Below are positions 52,970 through 54,654 of a stretch of 54,654 nucleotides of DNA, piece by piece. The position numbers were made by a program, and so were the translations under genes. Position 1 is the stretch's first letter; each line of letters opens with the position of its first letter. The notes below the pieces were generated by a model. That model ran no database searches, was not told the origin of the DNA, and worked only from the letters and a program-made list of their open reading frames with translations. The DNA comes from Hallerella sp964501065. GTDB lineage: Bacteria; Fibrobacterota; Fibrobacteria; Fibrobacterales; Fibrobacteraceae. The stretch is from NCBI GenBank assembly GCA_964501065.1, contig CAZCRF010000009.1, positions 1-54,654 on the forward strand, given 5' to 3'.

Positions 52970-53756
52970 AGTCGTGGGTGATGCGCTTTTCCTCTGGCGG
53001 AAGCCGCATGTAGTCTCCATATAGCTGCCGCAAGTAGGCGTCGTAATTTTTGAAGCTCGTGTAGGTCCTATTCTCGAATGGATATTCGGCTTGTTGCAAT
53101 AGGTCGTCTTTTTTGAAAATGGCGTCGAAATTGTGCCCGGAGAACAGGATGGCGACGAAGGGGGAACTTTTCACCTTGTAGCGGTGAAAGACCCATTCCA
53201 CAAAACGGCAAATGCGCTTTTTCCCGACAAGGGACGCGAGAGCGTGGAAGAACCTCTTGTAGAGCAGGGTCCACCGGCCGAGAGTCTTGGAAGAAAAGTC
53301 CGTGCTCATGGAGAGCCCGACGACGCGGAGGAAGCTGCAAAAGAAAATGAACGCCTTGGCTTTGACGGGAGTTCTCGGCAAGCCGTCTATCGGGAAAATG
53401 TCCACCCAAATTCCCTGGTAACCTTTGTGGCGGTCGCTCTTGATTTCCGTCCGGTTGTCGATGGCCTTGGCGAACGGGTAGTAGTAATCCGGAGCGGTGT
53501 CGTCTATCGCAGAAAGCCATTCGGGCTTGCTTGCGTTCTTGTCTTTCAAGATGCCGAGGAGCTTGTCGTAATCTTCGCGGACCATGGCGATGTCCATGTC
53601 GTCGTCCCAGGGGATGTATCCTTTGTGGCGGACGGAGCCGATGAGGGAACCGTAGGCCAGATAATACTTCAGCCCGGCACTTTCGCAAATTTTGACGATT
53701 TCGTCCAAGATGCGCATCTGGATTTCACGGATTTCTTTCGGGGGAATCTTTTTCAT
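52947..53756 (-). CDS. LicD-family phosphotransferase
   Basis: A 269-residue nucleotidyltransferase-fold enzyme that transfers phosphocholine, phosphoglycerol or similar from a CDP-activated donor to surface glycans. The catalytic start is YYLAYGSLIGSVRHKGYI and then PWDDDMDIAM, the GS...DDDxD metal site of the LicD family. ATG 53756 is used because a longer frame would extend into the cytidylyltransferase; the two genes overlap by ATGA, and that enzyme probably supplies the CDP-donor. Confidence 0.9.
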   Translation of the reverse strand: MKKIPPKEIREIQMRILDEIVKICESAGLKYYLAYGSLIGSVRHKGYIPWDDDMDIAMVREDYDKLLGILKDKNASKPEWLSAIDDTAPDYYYPFAKAIDNRTEIKSDRHKGYQGIWVDIFPIDGLPRTPVKAKAFIFFCSFLRVVGLSMSTDFSSKTLGRWTLLYKRFFHALASLVGKKRICRFVEWVFHRYKVKSSPFVAILFSGHNFDAIFKKDDLLQQAEYPFENRTYTSFKNYDAYLRQLYGDYMRLPPEEKRITHDFNAWWKD

Positions 53757-54160
53757 TTTCCGCTTTTTAAGATTTCTTTGATGAGGGATGTGGAAATGCC
53801 TTCCGTCCGGGGCAATACGACGATTTGCCGTTGATTTTCGGCGCACCACCTTTCGGCGGCGAGGAAGCTCGGATTCGTTTGATCCGGTCCGCGGGCGAAG
53901 ATGTCGAAATCCACGGCTTGCACGATACTTTCCGCCGTTTTGTAAACGACGACATTATCCACGTAACGGATGGCGGCGACCATGTAACAGCGTTGCTCCG
54001 TCGTGTAGGTCAGCTTGGCGTCCGGCTTGAACAGGGCGACATAATCGGAATCTTGCACGGCGACTGTCAAGTGGTCGCCCAAGGCTTTCGCCTTGCGGAA
54101 AAGTTCCATATGCCCGAAATGCAACAAGTCAAAAACACCGACAGTCAAAACTTTTTTCAT
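53753..54160 (-). CDS. TagD-like cytidylyltransferase (glycerol-3-phosphate type)
   Basis: A 135-residue enzyme activating a phospho-alcohol with CTP. The HxGH nucleotide loop lies in VGVFDLLHFGHMELFRKAK, and the second motif is RTEGISTSLIKE. In TagD the ending is usually ISTTKI; here it is ISTSLI. The product, for example CDP-glycerol, would be used by LicD, its neighbour. ATG 54160 is the start; the upstream frame is a shadow. Confidence 0.85.
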   Translation of the reverse strand: MKKVLTVGVFDLLHFGHMELFRKAKALGDHLTVAVQDSDYVALFKPDAKLTYTTEQRCYMVAAIRYVDNVVVYKTAESIVQAVDFDIFARGPDQTNPSFLAAERWCAENQRQIVVLPRTEGISTSLIKEILKSGK

Positions 54161-54205
54161 AGGAGTCCCCATCCGGTGCGCAAAGGATTGCAGTGGAAGT
54201 TCCAC

Positions 54206-54654
54206 GTGATGGCCGAAGGAAAACGCTCGTTTAAACCAGACCTAGCCGGAGTCCATTCTGTTTGTACATTTTCCATTTTCGAACTACTTTCCAAAATCAT
54301 TTGGAAATATAAAAAAGTAGCCACTTCAGGGGGATTCGGGAACGGTGGAATTGTAAAAGCGAAGCTTGAAAGGGGATGAACGCCGGGTAGGCGAGGCAGG
54401 TCGTGCCAACGAAAAACAGTTCTAGTTGAACTTAAACGTGGCCACGGGGGTGGTTGAAAGGAAGGGGGCTGCGGCTTTCCCATTCGGCTCTACGGCTTTG
54501 CCGTAGGAATGAGGGCTTGCCCGAATGTTCGCCGAATTGTGCAAGTTGCCGTGGTTCTTTTTGCTTTAGCAAATCTAGAACCACGTGCAATCCTGCCGCA
54601 ACTCTGAGTAGCCCCCTACCTTTCCGCCCGCTGCGTAAGCGAAACAGGTCGCTT
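54206..54654 (+). ncRNA. Terminal structured region, possible unidentified ncRNA (truncated by window)
   Basis: No convincing gene lies here. From 54418 on, the plus strand folds into several stems. AGTTC (54418-54422)/GAACT (54428-54432). A closing stem GGGGGC (54464-54469) plus TGCGGC (54470-54475), pairing with GCCCCC (54611-54616) and GCCGCA (54595-54600). Inside it are CATTCGG/CCGAATG (54481-54487/54521-54527) with inner CTACGGC/GCCGTAG, and CGTGGTTCT/AGAACCACG (54550-54558/54577-54585) with inner TTTGC/GCAAA. AAGCG/CGCTT follows at the end. A multi-branched fold like this suggests a structured RNA, strand unproven. tmRNA and RNase P cores are not found. Confidence 0.35.

Noticed and set aside
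54161..54483. A coding frame upstream of the TagD-like gene on the minus strand
   Set aside because: Pro-rich translation without motifs, crossing the region with stable hairpins; a chance open frame.
54330..54654. tmRNA (ssrA) as identity of the terminal structured region
   Set aside because: The canonical 5' sequence (GGATTCGAC type), a tag ending in small hydrophobic residues and the matching acceptor stem are not found; the short frame gives only Ala-Asn-Glu-Lys-Gln-Phe.
54330..54654. RNase P RNA
   Set aside because: A short match to CCGGGTAGGC occurs, but the conserved GAGGAAAGTCC core and its partner are absent in the visible part.

Overview
The window looks like chromosome from a member of the Fibrobacterota, probably Fibrobacteraceae. 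The main clue is two lipoproteins carrying the Fibrobacter succinogenes major paralogous (FISUMP) domain. Supporting clues are a PorV-like outer-membrane barrel, a lamin-tail protein with a possible type IX sorting tail, and promoter boxes of the form TAnnTTTG lying very close to start codons. The genome is compact and fairly GC-rich: many neighbours overlap by ATGA, and several convergent genes share stop codons. I see no rRNA, phage, insertion sequence or CRISPR array. One tRNA gene, tRNA-Val(GAC), is present.

Layout. 0.1-9.7 kb: an LtaS-like membrane sulfatase, a MORN/FISUMP lipoprotein coupled to a cation-diffusion transporter, a choice-of-anchor I protein, an M23 peptidase, a lamin-tail protein, a small barrel-like protein and an acyl-ACP thioesterase. 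9.7-16.7 kb: a surface-polysaccharide precursor and export block with rfbA, rfbB, rfbC, a low-molecular-weight tyrosine phosphatase, a Wzc-like protein whose Walker A lysine is lost, and a GDP-mannose synthesis enzyme. A 470-bp AT-rich stretch separates rfbA from rfbB. 16.7-26.5 kb: a triple FKBP isomerase, a PorV-like barrel with an inserted beta-propeller, queH, a degenerate FHA-GGDEF protein, nnrD, ispD, a FISUMP lipoprotein, an oxidoreductase and a prepilin peptidase. 26.6-33.4 kb: a 1763-residue lipoprotein with cysteine-paired Ig-like repeats, a DUF6941 protein, a phosphopantetheinyl transferase and a small lipoprotein. 33.4-38.7 kb: the tRNA, a DUF3332 lipoprotein, a membrane-anchored solute-binding protein next to a membrane diguanylate cyclase, and two paralogous anchored proteins.

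38.7-46.5 kb is a second glycan locus: three glycosyltransferases, a flippase, a FemAB-like acyltransferase, a hexapeptide acetyltransferase, a DegT aminotransferase and two FdtA/QdtA-type ketoisomerases. With RfbA and RfbB upstream, these enzymes could make a dTDP-3-acetamido-3,6-dideoxyhexose. 46.5-51.3 kb: meso-diaminopimelate dehydrogenase, dUTPase, and a metal-resistance unit made of a P-type ATPase, a separate metal-binding domain and a divergent ArsR regulator with a clear operator, followed by a flavodoxin-like reductase. 51.5-54.2 kb: a second flippase facing a LicD transferase and a TagD-like cytidylyltransferase. The last ~300 bases fold into several nested hairpins and may be the start of an unidentified structured RNA.

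The most interesting units are the anchored binding protein with its diguanylate cyclase (a candidate extracellular-ligand to c-di-GMP pathway), the GGDEF protein that keeps the inhibitory site but has lost its catalytic residues, the propeller-in-barrel protein, the Wzc-like protein without its lysine, and the terminal structured RNA.
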